This document shows positions 52,484 through 61,240 of a stretch of 64,000 nucleotides of DNA, one piece after another. The stretch comes from Streptomyces sp. D2-8 (GTDB lineage Bacteria > Actinomycetota > Actinomycetes > Streptomycetales > Streptomycetaceae), in the NCBI RefSeq assembly GCF_023184515.1, contig NZ_JAAHBP010000032.1:1-64000 (forward strand), written 5' to 3'. The notes beneath the pieces were generated by a model, which made no database searches, had not been told where the DNA came from, and saw nothing but the letters and a program-made list of their open reading frames with translations. The first letter of the stretch is position 1, and every line of letters starts with the position of its first letter. The position numbers and the translations under genes were made by a program.

Positions 52484-53171
52484 CAGTCCAGGCGGCGCTG
52501 CCCGGCTCTGCGAGCAGAGCCGCCAGTGCACCGCGAGGGAGGTGTGTGAGCGTCGGTGCGGATTGTGTGCGTCCGGTCTCGATCAGTCATTGGTAAGTGA
52601 CTGTGTGGTGGATCACCGTTGTCACAGTCCAAAGCGGCAGCGTCGAAGCCACCGGCCCGGGCGGAGTCATAGCAGTGCGCCCACGGCCGGTCGGTGCCAG
52701 CGGCTCTGCGGCTCTGCCTGAGGGTCGTCGAGACTGGGCCTGAGGTAAGTCTGTGTGGGTGTGAACGGCGGTCGCCTACGCTGCGGAAAGCACCGCTCAA
52801 CACAGCTGCCAAGCCAGCATTCTCGTCGGCTCCTGAGCAAGCCCCGTACTGCCGGGAAGGCTTGCCGGGACAACTACCGGAAGCGCCGTCCGAGCCGGCC
52901 GCCGGTCTTCGATGCGGGCGGCGCCTCCCGCTCCTCCTCCTGACACTCGCGCACGTCCTGTTCGGCCTGGCACGCCGCCTCGATGTCCCGCGTACCGTAC
53001 GCGCCGCACGCACACGCCCGTCGAAGGCGCTGACCTGCCGTGGTCGGGGCTGGGCGGTTCGGAAACACATCCATCCTCGCCCGGCCGCCAACTCGCAATC
53101 GCCTGAGCCACACCAGCAGGAGAGCCTGAATTCACACGCCTGACCGATGGACGATCACTAAGGTACGCGGC
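52484..53171. other. Intergenic region, no gene recognised
   Basis: About 690 bp. A minus-strand frame near 52870-53060 (EAACQAEQDVRECQEEEREA) and its plus-strand counterpart look partly protein-like, but neither has a start, ribosome site or motif. Confidence 0.35.
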
Positions 53172-53909
53172 ATGACGCTGCAACTTGTACAGGTGAATTT
53201 CAAGGCCCGGGACGACTCGGCGCTCGGCCGGTTCTGGGCGGAGGCGCTCGGCTGGGGTGTTTCCAGCGAAGGGCCCGGCGTCACCAACCTGGAGCCCGTG
53301 GGCTTCGACTGGCCGGACCCGTCCGCCGTCTGCGTCGATCTCGTCCGCGTCCCGGACCCGGAGACGGTGAAGTACCGCGTGCACATCGAGCTCGCCACCG
53401 CATCCGACGCCCATCATGCGGAGCTGGTCGCCCGTCTGAAGGAGCTCGGGGCGACACCCGCCGACGTGGGCCAGGGCGACACGCCGTGGACGGTGATGGC
53501 CGACCCGGAAGGCAACGTGTTCAGCGTCCTGAAGCCCCGGGAGCTCTACCGCGACACCGGGCCGATAGCCGCCGTCGTCGTCGACTGCGCCGACCCACGG
53601 GCCATGGTCCGGTTCTGGGGCGAGGCGATCGACTGGACCGTCCACGAGCTGACCGACGGCCGCGCCCTGCTGCGCTCCGTCAAGGGCGTCGGGCCGTACC
53701 TGGAGTTCCGCCGCACGCCCGACGACGAGGTCGTATGGAACCGTGTCCATCTCGACGTGATGTCCGACCCCGTCGAGGATCAGGCGAGGGAGGTCGCCCG
53801 GCTCGAAGGCCTCGGCGCGATCCGGGCCGACGTGGGTCAGGGTGACGTCTCCTGGGTCGTCCTGGCAGACCCGGAGGGCAACGAGTTCTGCGTCCTCGGC
53901 CGAGGCTGA
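53172..53909 (+). CDS. Two-domain VOC (glyoxalase-like) protein
   Basis: A 245-residue tandem VOC protein. Module 1 (VNFKARDDSALGRFWAEALG, WTVMADPEGNVFSVL) and module 2 (VVDCADPRAMVRFWGEAIDW, WVVLADPEGNEFCVLGRG) each end in the glyoxalase-like D-P-E-G-N-x-F motif with its metal-ligand Glu region. This is the common actinobacterial CFP32/glyoxalase_6 type. It converges on the ECF sigma gene. Confidence 0.85.
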   Translation: MTLQLVQVNFKARDDSALGRFWAEALGWGVSSEGPGVTNLEPVGFDWPDPSAVCVDLVRVPDPETVKYRVHIELATASDAHHAELVARLKELGATPADVGQGDTPWTVMADPEGNVFSVLKPRELYRDTGPIAAVVVDCADPRAMVRFWGEAIDWTVHELTDGRALLRSVKGVGPYLEFRRTPDDEVVWNRVHLDVMSDPVEDQAREVARLEGLGAIRADVGQGDVSWVVLADPEGNEFCVLGRG

Positions 53910-54007
53910 CGCGGAACTCCGTCCGCCCCTCACGGCGGGTGCGGCGGTGCGCGGCACCGGGCCACCCCGCCCTCCCCGGCCGCCAACTCACGACAGCCTG
54001 ACCCACG

Positions 54008-55021
54008 TTACTCCATGCCGTCCGCCGGCAGGCGCTCGGGCAGCCCGAGCCGTGGGAACCGGTCGTCGTGGAACGTGACGATCTCGGTGATCGCCCCGCC
54101 GGTGACGCGCAGGACGTCGATCGTCAGCGGCAGGTACGCACCCTCCCGCTTCCGCCAGAGGTAGAAGGCGACGGCGGGCTGCCGGTTCACGGAGGTGAGG
54201 ACGGCGCGCAGGCCCTTCATGCCCTCGAAGCCGCTCTCGACCCAGTCGTTCACCACCGCGTCGCGGCCGACGTACAGACCCGGCGTGGGCGGCATCGAGC
54301 AGCGGACGTCGTCCCGCAGCAGTGCGGCGAGCCCGTCGACGTCCGTGGCCACGCTGGCGTCGGTATAGCGGCGCACCAGCTCACGCGTCCCGACGTCCTG
54401 TTCACCGCCGGTCCAGTCCTGACGCTCGGCGGGCAGGTGCTCCCGCATGCCGGCGCGGGCTCGCTGCAGCGCGCTGTTCACGGAATGCACGGAGTCTCCG
54501 AGGAGCTCGGCGACGTCCTTCGCCGCGCAGCCGAGCACGTCCCTCAGGATCAGCACGGCCCGAGGGCGCGGCGCGAGATGCTGGACGGCGACCAGATACG
54601 CCAGCTCGATCGTCTCCCGCGCGACGGCGACGGTCTCCGGCTCGTCCACGTCGCCCGCCGGCAACTCGTCGAGCAGCCGGTCCGGGTAGGGCTGCAGCCA
54701 CAGCACCTCACCGCCGGTCGCAGGCTCCGGGCGGCGCTTGGCCAGCAGGTCCAGGCAGACGTTGGTGGCGATCCGGTACAGCCAGGCCCGGAACGTCGAC
54801 CGCCCCTCGAAGGTCTCCCGCCGCCGCCAGGCACGGAGGAACGTTTCCTGCACGGCGTCCTCGGCGTCATCGAACGACCCGAGCATCCGGTAGCAGTGCA
54901 CGTGCAGCTCCCGCCTGTGCCGCTCCACCAGTCCCGAGAACGCCTGCTCGTCGACCTCGCCCAGCCCGCTCTGGTCCAGACCGCTCACGCCCAGCTCCTT
55001 CAGCCGCGTGTCCGCACTCAT
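54008..55021 (-). CDS. ECF sigma factor, SigG-like with C-terminal SnoaL domain
   Basis: A 337-residue protein from ATG 55021, with GGAAGG upstream. Region 2 reads FSGLVERHRRELHVHCYRML then GSFDDAEDAVQETFLRAWRR. Region 4 reads LAPRPRAVLILRDVLGCAAK then DVAELLGDSVHSVNSALQRA. The last 110 residues form a SnoaL/NTF2-like domain (RYTDASVATDVDGLAALLRD, MPPTPGLYVGRDAVVNDW). ECF factors with such tails usually lack an anti-sigma partner and are tuned by the tail, and none is encoded nearby. Confidence 0.88.
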   Translation of the reverse strand: MSADTRLKELGVSGLDQSGLGEVDEQAFSGLVERHRRELHVHCYRMLGSFDDAEDAVQETFLRAWRRRETFEGRSTFRAWLYRIATNVCLDLLAKRRPEPATGGEVLWLQPYPDRLLDELPAGDVDEPETVAVARETIELAYLVAVQHLAPRPRAVLILRDVLGCAAKDVAELLGDSVHSVNSALQRARAGMREHLPAERQDWTGGEQDVGTRELVRRYTDASVATDVDGLAALLRDDVRCSMPPTPGLYVGRDAVVNDWVESGFEGMKGLRAVLTSVNRQPAVAFYLWRKREGAYLPLTIDVLRVTGGAITEIVTFHDDRFPRLGLPERLPADGME

Positions 55022-55424
55022 CACGTCATCCTTCCGCCTCGTCGCATCCCGTCGTAGGTGTGACGGGCTCCGGCGCGAAAACTCATCACCAGGGCCAGTC
55101 GGCATGGCCGAGTGCTTCTCATCAACGAGGCTCCAGGCAGGGCATCCGGGTCGGGGGCCGTGTCACCTGGATCGGCGTCGCCATGGACGACGGCTGCACG
55201 GAGGAACTGGTGCGTTGGGCGGCGGGCCGGGCATCGCTGAGCCGCCGGCCACCCTTGCCCTGCGGTTCATCCGCCTCGGCATGCGCGGCACGCATCGACC
55301 GAGTGCCAACTCATCCCCGCAGCTCGCACAAGCCTCGCCGTCGCAAGAGCGGCGATGGCCACAGGAGGAGAGACGGGGAAGCCGTCCCCGGGACGGACAC
55401 GCCGCCCATCGGCCGTAAAGAACA

Positions 55425-55445
55425 TGACATTCATTGTCGTATAAT
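55425..55445. promoter_or_regulatory. Zur-box-like site overlapping a TATAAT -10 element
   Basis: TGACATTCATTGTCG (55425-55439) matches 11 of 15 positions of the actinobacterial Zur box TGAAAATCATTTTCA and is nearly palindromic. TATAAT at 55440-55445 abuts it and the L32-like gene starts 65 bp later. Repression by Zur when zinc is plentiful would fit a zinc-free ribosomal-protein paralogue. Confidence 0.6.
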
Positions 55446-55510
55446 GCTCTCCCGCCCAGCGACGGCGTCTCCACGTCTTACCCCCCGCCTTGACCGAGAG
55501 GACCTCCCCC

Positions 55511-55819
55511 ATGGCCGTGCCCAAACACACCATGTCCCGCAGCCACAACCGCCGTGCGCGATGGGGGGCGAGCACGTCGACCCTGGTATCAGTCACCGGC
55601 GACGGCGCGACCTACCGGGTACAGCAGCACCCGGACGGCGTTCCGGGCCGTGGTGCGGTGGGCGGTGGTGCGGTGGGCGGTGGTGGTGCGGGGGGCGGCG
55701 AGGCGTGTGGAGGCTTGGCGGCCGCGTCGACACGGGAGGCGGCGGCCCGCAGCGCCACGGCCTTGGCGTTCGCGGGTGCAGCCCCGCGCCTGCGATACGC
55801 AGCGCGGGCATGCCCTTGA
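55511..55819 (+). CDS. Ribosomal protein L32-like (zinc-free type) with aberrant C-terminal extension
   Basis: MAVPKHTMSRSHNRRARWGA is the L32 (RpmF) N-terminus. The following VSVTGDGATYRV replaces the Cys-x-x-Cys region, as in C- paralogues that do not bind zinc. GAGAGG precedes ATG 55511. Normal L32 ends near residue 56, but here the frame runs on through a GAVGGGAVGGGGAGG repeat to residue 102. The tail may result from a lost stop or a frame break. With the Zur-like site upstream it resembles a zinc-starvation rpmF paralogue. Confidence 0.6.
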   Translation: MAVPKHTMSRSHNRRARWGASTSTLVSVTGDGATYRVQQHPDGVPGRGAVGGGAVGGGGAGGGEACGGLAAASTREAAARSATALAFAGAAPRLRYAARACP

Positions 55820-56160
55820 TGGCTTCCAGATGGTCGGCGCCCAGTCCCTCGTACGTGTTGCAGTGATCGTTGCCGCAGGCGGCGAGGAGCCGGGCCCAGG
55901 CGCGCGGCTCGAAGGGGCGAGGGGCAGGGCGGGGGCGAGGCCGAGGAAGGACCGCGGTTCGACCATGGCCAGGGGGCGGCGAGCGTGACCAGGAGCTCGG
56001 GCAGGTAACGGGAGACGTAGACGTCGACGCCCTCCACCCCACCGATGAGGGTGGTGCGGACGGGGCCGGCCCGCGCGGTGGTCAGGCACGCGGGTCCCAA
56101 CCGGCCCAGGTGGGATAGGAGTTCACTTCGCAACGGCACCCGGGACCGGTCCGGCACGTG
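55600..56160 (-). pseudogene. Unidentified broken gene
   Basis: The minus strand gives protein-like stretches in different frames: LRSELLSHLGRLGPACLTTA, GVEGVDVYVSRYLPELLVTL and, after a shift, ARLLAACGNDHCNTYEGLGA then DHLEAIKGMPALRIAGAG. Together they look like one gene of about 180 codons with a break near 55985, and its 3' end overlaps the L32-like extension. No family was recognised. Confidence 0.35.
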
Positions 56161-56524
56161 TGGCGGTGCGCCGCTGCCACAGGGTGAGTTGAGTCGGGCA
56201 CGGGCGGCCGCGCGGCGGGTGCCGAGGGCAGGTGCGTGGACGACCCAGCCCCGGCCCGGGGCAGCACCGAGTGCGGCGCCGAGGTCGGCCTGCCGCCAGG
56301 AGCCGACGGGTCGGGAGTGATCCTCAGGTACTGAGCATTACTCACTGGGCATTGCCCTCGGAGGTGCGAACGAAGGGTGAAGATCACAGAAGAGCTATCG
56401 GGCATATCGGTCTTGGATCTTCACGGAAGGCTCACAAGTTGGTTAAGTTGACCACTGCGTGCACGACTTCCACCGATAGGCAGACGGTTTCGTGCACTCG
56501 CGGACGGAAGGAGCGCGCTTTCCC

Positions 56525-56653
56525 ATGGCGTCGAAACCAACCTCGAGCCCCGAAGTGACCGGCTTCGCGGACAAGGCCAACTCCCCTGCCCCGGAAGCCT
56601 TCACTGTCGAGGCCCGGCTCTCGCTGTCTGCTGGTTCCCGCGTTGGCGACTGA
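56525..56653 (+). CDS. Possible 42-residue leader ORF overlapping the NlpC/P60 gene
   Basis: ATG 56525, about 15 nt after GGAAGGAG, encodes a small Ser/Pro/Ala-rich peptide ending SAGSRVGD at TGA 56651-56653. The stop lies 8 nt inside the TTG-started NlpC/P60 gene, which has no ribosome site of its own, so the ORF could drive its translation by coupling. It may equally be a mis-framed N-terminus of the same gene. Confidence 0.35.
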   Translation: MASKPTSSPEVTGFADKANSPAPEAFTVEARLSLSAGSRVGD

Positions 56654-58007
56654 GAGCGAGGGCCCGAGCCCTGACGAGGTCCGCCGGTGGGTCGACAAGC
56701 TCTACGACCGGGCCGAGAGCGACACGGGCACCTTCAACGCGACCCGCGCCGCTGCGATCCCGCGCCAGCGGGGCGCTGCCGCCCGCGTCGGGCCCAAGGA
56801 GGACTCGGAGCCGGCGGTCGGAACCCTTGCACGGCAGTGGTTCGACGCCGCCCGTGCCAAGTTGGGTCCGACCGTGCCGGTGTGGCAGTCGGACAGAAGA
56901 CCGCCGGTCCGGCCCGACCGCGCGCCCAAGGCAGCAGGCCCCGCGCGCCCGGCGGAACGTGCCGCGGAACCCCTCGCCCTCGAAGCACCCAAGGCGCCGG
57001 CGGCGCCCACCGGTGTCGCGTGGGAGCTGACCGGCGGATCGGCTCAGGCGCCGATCACCGGTCCCCTCCCTCTGCTCCCCGACCAGCGTGTCGCGCCGGC
57101 TGCGGAAGGCGAGTCCCGGCGGGACGAGGACGCCTGGCGCGCCGTTGCACAGCCGGTCCCGGGCGGCGACGCGGCGGCGTGGCCGCTGCACGAGCCCGCA
57201 CCAGCCCCCGCCCCGGAGTCCGACTGGCTGCCCGCTCTACAGGCCGCCGTGGCGTTGCCCATTGACCCGCACCTCACCGCGGGCACTCACCAGGCGGATC
57301 TTCCAGCAAGCGCGGCGGAGACGTACGGTGCCGGTCCGGTGACCGGCGCGACCGCACCGTATGCCACGGCTCCGTCAGCCGATCCCACCGCGTACTACAC
57401 CTCCGGCCCACCGACCGACCTGCCCACCGCGACCTATGGCGCCGGTCTGCCGGACATCCCTGCATCTGCCCTGGCGGCTCCTGCTCCGGCAGTGCCCTCG
57501 GAGCCGGCCACCGTACCCGCCCCCGCTGCACCGGCAGGAGTTGCCGCACCCACTGCACCGGTTGCCTTCACGGCACGCGAAACTCCCTCCACCACCTTCA
57601 CACCCGACGCCTCCGGTGGACTCCGGCTGTCGCCGGAGTCCGGCCACAGCACCCAGACCGAGCGGGTGATCGCCTTCGCCCGAGCGCAGATCGGTCGGCC
57701 CTGCGTATGGGGCGCAGTCGGACCGGGGTCGTACGACGCCCCCGGTCTCACCCAGGCCGCGTGGAAGGCTGCCGACGTCACGCTCCCCCGGACCACTCAG
57801 GCCCAGTGGGGAGCGGGAGTGCAGGTCTCGCTCGCTGATCTCCGGGTCGGAGACCTCGTCTTCTTCCACGACGACCTCGGTCACGTCGGTATCTGGAGCG
57901 GCGACGGCATGGTGATCCACGCACCGGGTCCGGGAGCGCTCATCCGTGAGGAGTCGCTGTTCTTCGCCGGCCAGTCGGCGATCAAGGGCGCTGTCCGCCC
58001 GGCCTGA
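56643..58007 (+). CDS. NlpC/P60-fold protein with the catalytic Cys replaced
   Basis: A 454-residue protein. A short helical N-terminus (DEVRRWVDKLYDRAESDTGT) precedes a 250-residue Ala/Pro-rich linker, and an NlpC/P60 domain runs from about 340. The canonical Y-V-W-G-A-x-G-P-x-x-Y-D-C-S-G-L reads CVWGAVGPGSYDAPGLTQAA: the nucleophile is Ala366, and a Cys (354) replaces the usual Tyr twelve residues earlier. The catalytic His414 (LGHVGIWSGDGMVIHAPGP) is kept. A pseudo-peptidase or binding protein is likely. There is no signal peptide; the start is a TTG. Confidence 0.75.
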   Translation: MATESEGPSPDEVRRWVDKLYDRAESDTGTFNATRAAAIPRQRGAAARVGPKEDSEPAVGTLARQWFDAARAKLGPTVPVWQSDRRPPVRPDRAPKAAGPARPAERAAEPLALEAPKAPAAPTGVAWELTGGSAQAPITGPLPLLPDQRVAPAAEGESRRDEDAWRAVAQPVPGGDAAAWPLHEPAPAPAPESDWLPALQAAVALPIDPHLTAGTHQADLPASAAETYGAGPVTGATAPYATAPSADPTAYYTSGPPTDLPTATYGAGLPDIPASALAAPAPAVPSEPATVPAPAAPAGVAAPTAPVAFTARETPSTTFTPDASGGLRLSPESGHSTQTERVIAFARAQIGRPCVWGAVGPGSYDAPGLTQAAWKAADVTLPRTTQAQWGAGVQVSLADLRVGDLVFFHDDLGHVGIWSGDGMVIHAPGPGALIREESLFFAGQSAIKGAVRPA

Positions 58008-58380
58008 CGCCCCCTGGTCGAGTGGGGTTGGGACCGGCTCATCGGCAAGGCGGGGAGGGCGGGTGAACGGGCGCGGGCTCGCCGTCGAGGGGACGCGGCC
58101 GAGTGACGCCGGGCCGGCGCCACACATGACACCGATGGGACTCGGCATCCGCACGCATGCGTGTTGGTTTTGTACGTGGGAGCGAGCAACGATCGTCGAC
58201 GGTTTCGGGTAGCACTGCGCGATCAATCGGTCCGGAAATATCGATGAGAACTGGCAACGGTCCCGGGGTGCCGGCCGAGCTGGACGCGTCGCCCCTCGTC
58301 ACCTGTGCCGGGATGAAACATCAGGAGGAAGCGACCTCTGAGAGTGGGCTTGCCCCCCGCCACCCCTGTGTGAGCATCGC

Positions 58381-58495
58381 TCAAATGAAGTCGGGGGCGT
58401 GATCGTGCGCCCATTGACGGAAGGTGCGAGCGGGAGTTCCCGTTATCTGCTCGAGTGTGAGGTAGGCATCGTCGTCCGGGGCGCTCGTGTCATGT
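58381..58495 (-). pseudogene. NmrA-like NAD(P)-binding protein, extreme C-terminus
   Basis: Minus-strand DDDAYLTLEQITGTPARTFR then QWAHDHAPDFI-stop (58381-58383) matches the last helix of NmrA/SDR-a5-type proteins (x-V-T-G-x-P-x-R-(T/S)-F-x-x-W-x-x-x-H). The rest is missing: the frame ends where a truncated TetR gene begins on the other strand. Confidence 0.5.
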
Positions 58496-58496
58496 C

Positions 58497-58886
58497 ACCG
58501 ACTCATGGGTGACGCTACGAGTGGCGATCGAGCAGGCCGGCCCCGCCACAGACTCGGCGCTCGAGGTGATCCAACGGATCATCACCGCGATGGTGCACGC
58601 CGGTGATCGGATGAGCTTCTTGTTCACCACCACCGAAGGCACGCCTTCTGAGGCTGACGCCGATATCGCACGAGAGGTCGACGAACTGATCCTCGCCGAG
58701 ATCGAACGAGGCCAGCGTGAAGGGGCACTCGACTCGGCAGTTCCCGCGAGGTGGATAGAGTTGATGATCTGGAGCACCGTCTACACGGGCCTGCGAGCCG
58801 CCGCCGATGGACTCGTACCACGGCACGGCGTGGACGAACTGATACGCCGAACTCTTCGCCGAGCAGTAGGCGAGCAGCCCAAGTAG
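58497..58886 (+). pseudogene. TetR-family regulator, C-terminal half only
   Basis: ALEVIQRIITAMVHAGDRMS then DELILAEIERGQREGALDSA, VPARWIELMIWSTVYTGLRA and DELIRRTLRRAVGEQ form the TetR ligand/dimerisation domain. The N-terminal HTH is missing. It lies head-to-head with the NmrA remnant, a pair commonly found as regulator and target, so one deletion probably removed both N-termini and the shared promoter near 58495. Confidence 0.65.
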
Positions 58887-59234
58887 CGGCCCGGACCACC
58901 CCAGCGTGACAGCGGTTTTGGCGATGTCGGCCATCGGCTCTCATGGGGCTGGGCAGCCACGCCCCGCAGCGCGGCCGGGACCCGGCCGGCGTCACGACTG
59001 GAAGAACGGTCCGCTGCCGCGAGGGGAGGCTGTTGGTGCAGTGGCAGGGGTTCAGCGCACCAGGCATCTTCGAGATCCGGCTGTGGTGTCTGACGGGTCG
59101 CGTTCCAGCCCGGCATCAGGCCTCGGCGACCTCGATCCTCAGGACAACCGCGCACCTGGACACCTGTCGCGCACATCGGCCGGCGCTCGCCGTGCCTCGC
59201 CATGGGCGGCACGGCGAGCGCCGGTCAGGGACGG

Positions 59235-60434
59235 CTACTCGACGATCTTCAGGAGCTTGTTCGCGGTGCCCTGCGAGGGGTTGGAGATCTTGTCGGGGGT
59301 GGCGCCTTCGGTGAGGGCCTTGGCAACCTGTTCAGGCGTGGCGTCCTTGTGGCCCGCCAGGTAGACGGCGGCGGCGCCTACGACGTGCGGGGTGGCCATG
59401 GACGTGCCCGATATGGTCTTGGTTCCTTCGTCGCTGTCGTTCCAGGCGGAGGTAACGTCGGAGCCGGGGGCATACACGTCCACGACCGAGCCGTAGTTGG
59501 AGAATTCCGACTGTTTGTCATCCTTGGTCGAGGACGCGACGGTGACGGCTTCCTTGACGCGGGCCGGGGAGCCTTGCCCGGCGTCCGAGGAGTCATTGCC
59601 GGCGGCGACGGCGAAGGTGACGCCGGCCGCGATGGCCTTTTGCACGGCTTCGTCGAGGGCCGGGTCCGCGCCACCACCCAGGCTCATGTTCGCGACGGAC
59701 GGGCCCTGATGATTCTTGGTGACCCAGTCGATGCCGGCAACGACCTGCTCCGTGGTTCCGGAGCCGTTGTCGTCGAGAACCCGGACGGCGACGATCTTGG
59801 CCTTCTTGGCGACGCCGTGGGCCGCGCCCGCGATCGTGCCGGCGACATGGGTGCCGTGCCCGTTGCCGTCACTGGCGTCGTTGTCGTTGTCCACGGCGTC
59901 GAAGCCGGAAGCGGCCCGCCCTTCGAAGTCCTTGTGCGAAATCCTCACGCCGGTGTCGATGACGTACGCGGTCACGCCCTCGCCCGCGCTGTCGGGATAG
60001 GTGTACTTGCTGTCGCCGGCGGTGTCCGCCTGGTCCAGGCGGTCGAGGCCCCAGGAAGGCGGGTTGTCCTGAGTGGCGTTGATGCTGAACTTCTTGACCT
60101 GGACAACCTTGGAGACCGACGGGTCTGCCGCGAGACGCTTGGCTTCGGCCGACGAGAGACCGCTGGCGGAGAAGCCGTCGAGGGCAGCCGTGTACGTACG
60201 CTGGAGCTTGCCGCCGTACTTCTTGGCGAGCGCAGGCTTGTTCGCCTTGTCGTCCAGCGTGACGATGAAGCTGCCCGGGACGGCGCCCTCGGCGCCGAGG
60301 CCGTACACGGTGCCCTCGGCCGGGGCGGGTTCGGGAGTTGTCTGCGCGTGTGCCGTCCCGAAGGTCGTCAGGGTTGTGACGACAGCCGTGGCGGTGAGGA
60401 CCTGCATTCTGCGTGTGAATGCGCGAGCTGACAT
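59235..60434 (-). CDS. Secreted subtilisin-like (S8) serine protease
   Basis: A 399-residue pre-pro-protease from ATG 60434, with GAGGAG upstream. The signal peptide is RRMQVLTATAVVTTLTTFGT then AHA. An I9 propeptide follows (VPGSFIVTLDDKANKPALAK). The catalytic triad is Asp160 (AYVIDTGVRISHKDFEG), His193 (GNGHGTHVAGTIAGA) and Ser345 (ISGTSMATPHVVGAAA), with the oxyanion Asn in FAVAAGNDSSDAG. It resembles proteinase K-type extracellular subtilases of Streptomyces. Confidence 0.93.
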   Translation of the reverse strand: MSARAFTRRMQVLTATAVVTTLTTFGTAHAQTTPEPAPAEGTVYGLGAEGAVPGSFIVTLDDKANKPALAKKYGGKLQRTYTAALDGFSASGLSSAEAKRLAADPSVSKVVQVKKFSINATQDNPPSWGLDRLDQADTAGDSKYTYPDSAGEGVTAYVIDTGVRISHKDFEGRAASGFDAVDNDNDASDGNGHGTHVAGTIAGAAHGVAKKAKIVAVRVLDDNGSGTTEQVVAGIDWVTKNHQGPSVANMSLGGGADPALDEAVQKAIAAGVTFAVAAGNDSSDAGQGSPARVKEAVTVASSTKDDKQSEFSNYGSVVDVYAPGSDVTSAWNDSDEGTKTISGTSMATPHVVGAAAVYLAGHKDATPEQVAKALTEGATPDKISNPSQGTANKLLKIVE

Positions 60435-61029
60435 GTGAGGGTTCTCCTCGTCACTTTTCGTGGGGGGTGTGGGGGTTCGGACCGGAACTGCGTTTGGTCC
60501 GCCTCGAACCTGACTCATTGATGTGCGCAGATCAAGAGCTTCACGCCAACCCGCGCCGAAGCGGCAGGTCAGCTGCGCACGAATCGGCCACCCTCCGCGG
60601 CTCGTTCGTTCATCACACGCCTGACGCTCATGCGGACGTTGTGTTGAGGATGTGTGCCCATACACCCGGGGGCGGAGGTGGTTGCGAACAATCTGGGTAG
60701 ACGGTGCCAGTTCCGCAGCAAGCGATTGCGGACCAGCGCCCACCGAAACCGAAATCTGCGGCAGCCTCTGCTCCGCAGCAAGAACCAGGCCGATTCGTTA
60801 CCCCGGGCCTGATGCTTCCAAGAGATGAGCCCGATTACATCTGTTGCACGTCTCAATAGTTGAAGCGGAACACCGGATCCTGTGACGAATACTCCTCAAC
60901 CTTCCGGCGTTCCTGGACATCGACCTTCGCCGATACAGCCTCAACGCGGTGTTGAGTGATGTGGGCCCGCCCATGCTTTCGCCGCGACGCTGTTGAGGAG
61001 GGCGCCGCTCTCAGAGCTGACCCGAAATG
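60435..61029. other. Intergenic region, no gene recognised
   Basis: About 600 bp upstream of the subtilase. It should contain the protease promoter, but no clear -35/-10 pair stands out. No motif-bearing frame was seen. Confidence 0.4.
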
Positions 61030-61240
61030 CTCGTGGGATGCAGGTGCCCTGCCAGCGTTGCCCGTTGCCCCAGACGCCGAACAGCTCGGCGAGCTGCCGC
61101 AGTGTCAGGTTGGTCCGCCGCCGCAACGCGGTGACCAGACGCACCCGGCGTTCCAGAGGCGACAACACAGGCGCCCCGGCCGCGTCCTGTCGGCCCCTCA
61201 CGGGACATCGTCGCGCTCTGCGAGGCCACGATGGACGGGC
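61030..61240 (-). pseudogene. Transposase helix-turn-helix (HTH_Tnp_4) remnant
   Basis: The minus-strand frame reads LSPLERRVRLVTALRRRTNL then TLRQLAELFGVWGN, the L-R-x-x-x-(N/T)-x-T-x-x-x-L-A-x-x-F-G-V helix-turn-helix that opens IS5-type DDE_Tnp_4 transposases. The catalytic part is missing. Confidence 0.5.

Noticed and set aside
55600..55730. GC-rich tandem-like repeat (GTGCGGTGGGCGGTG)
   Set aside because: The units are imperfect and few; it is better explained as low-complexity coding sequence of the L32-like extension.
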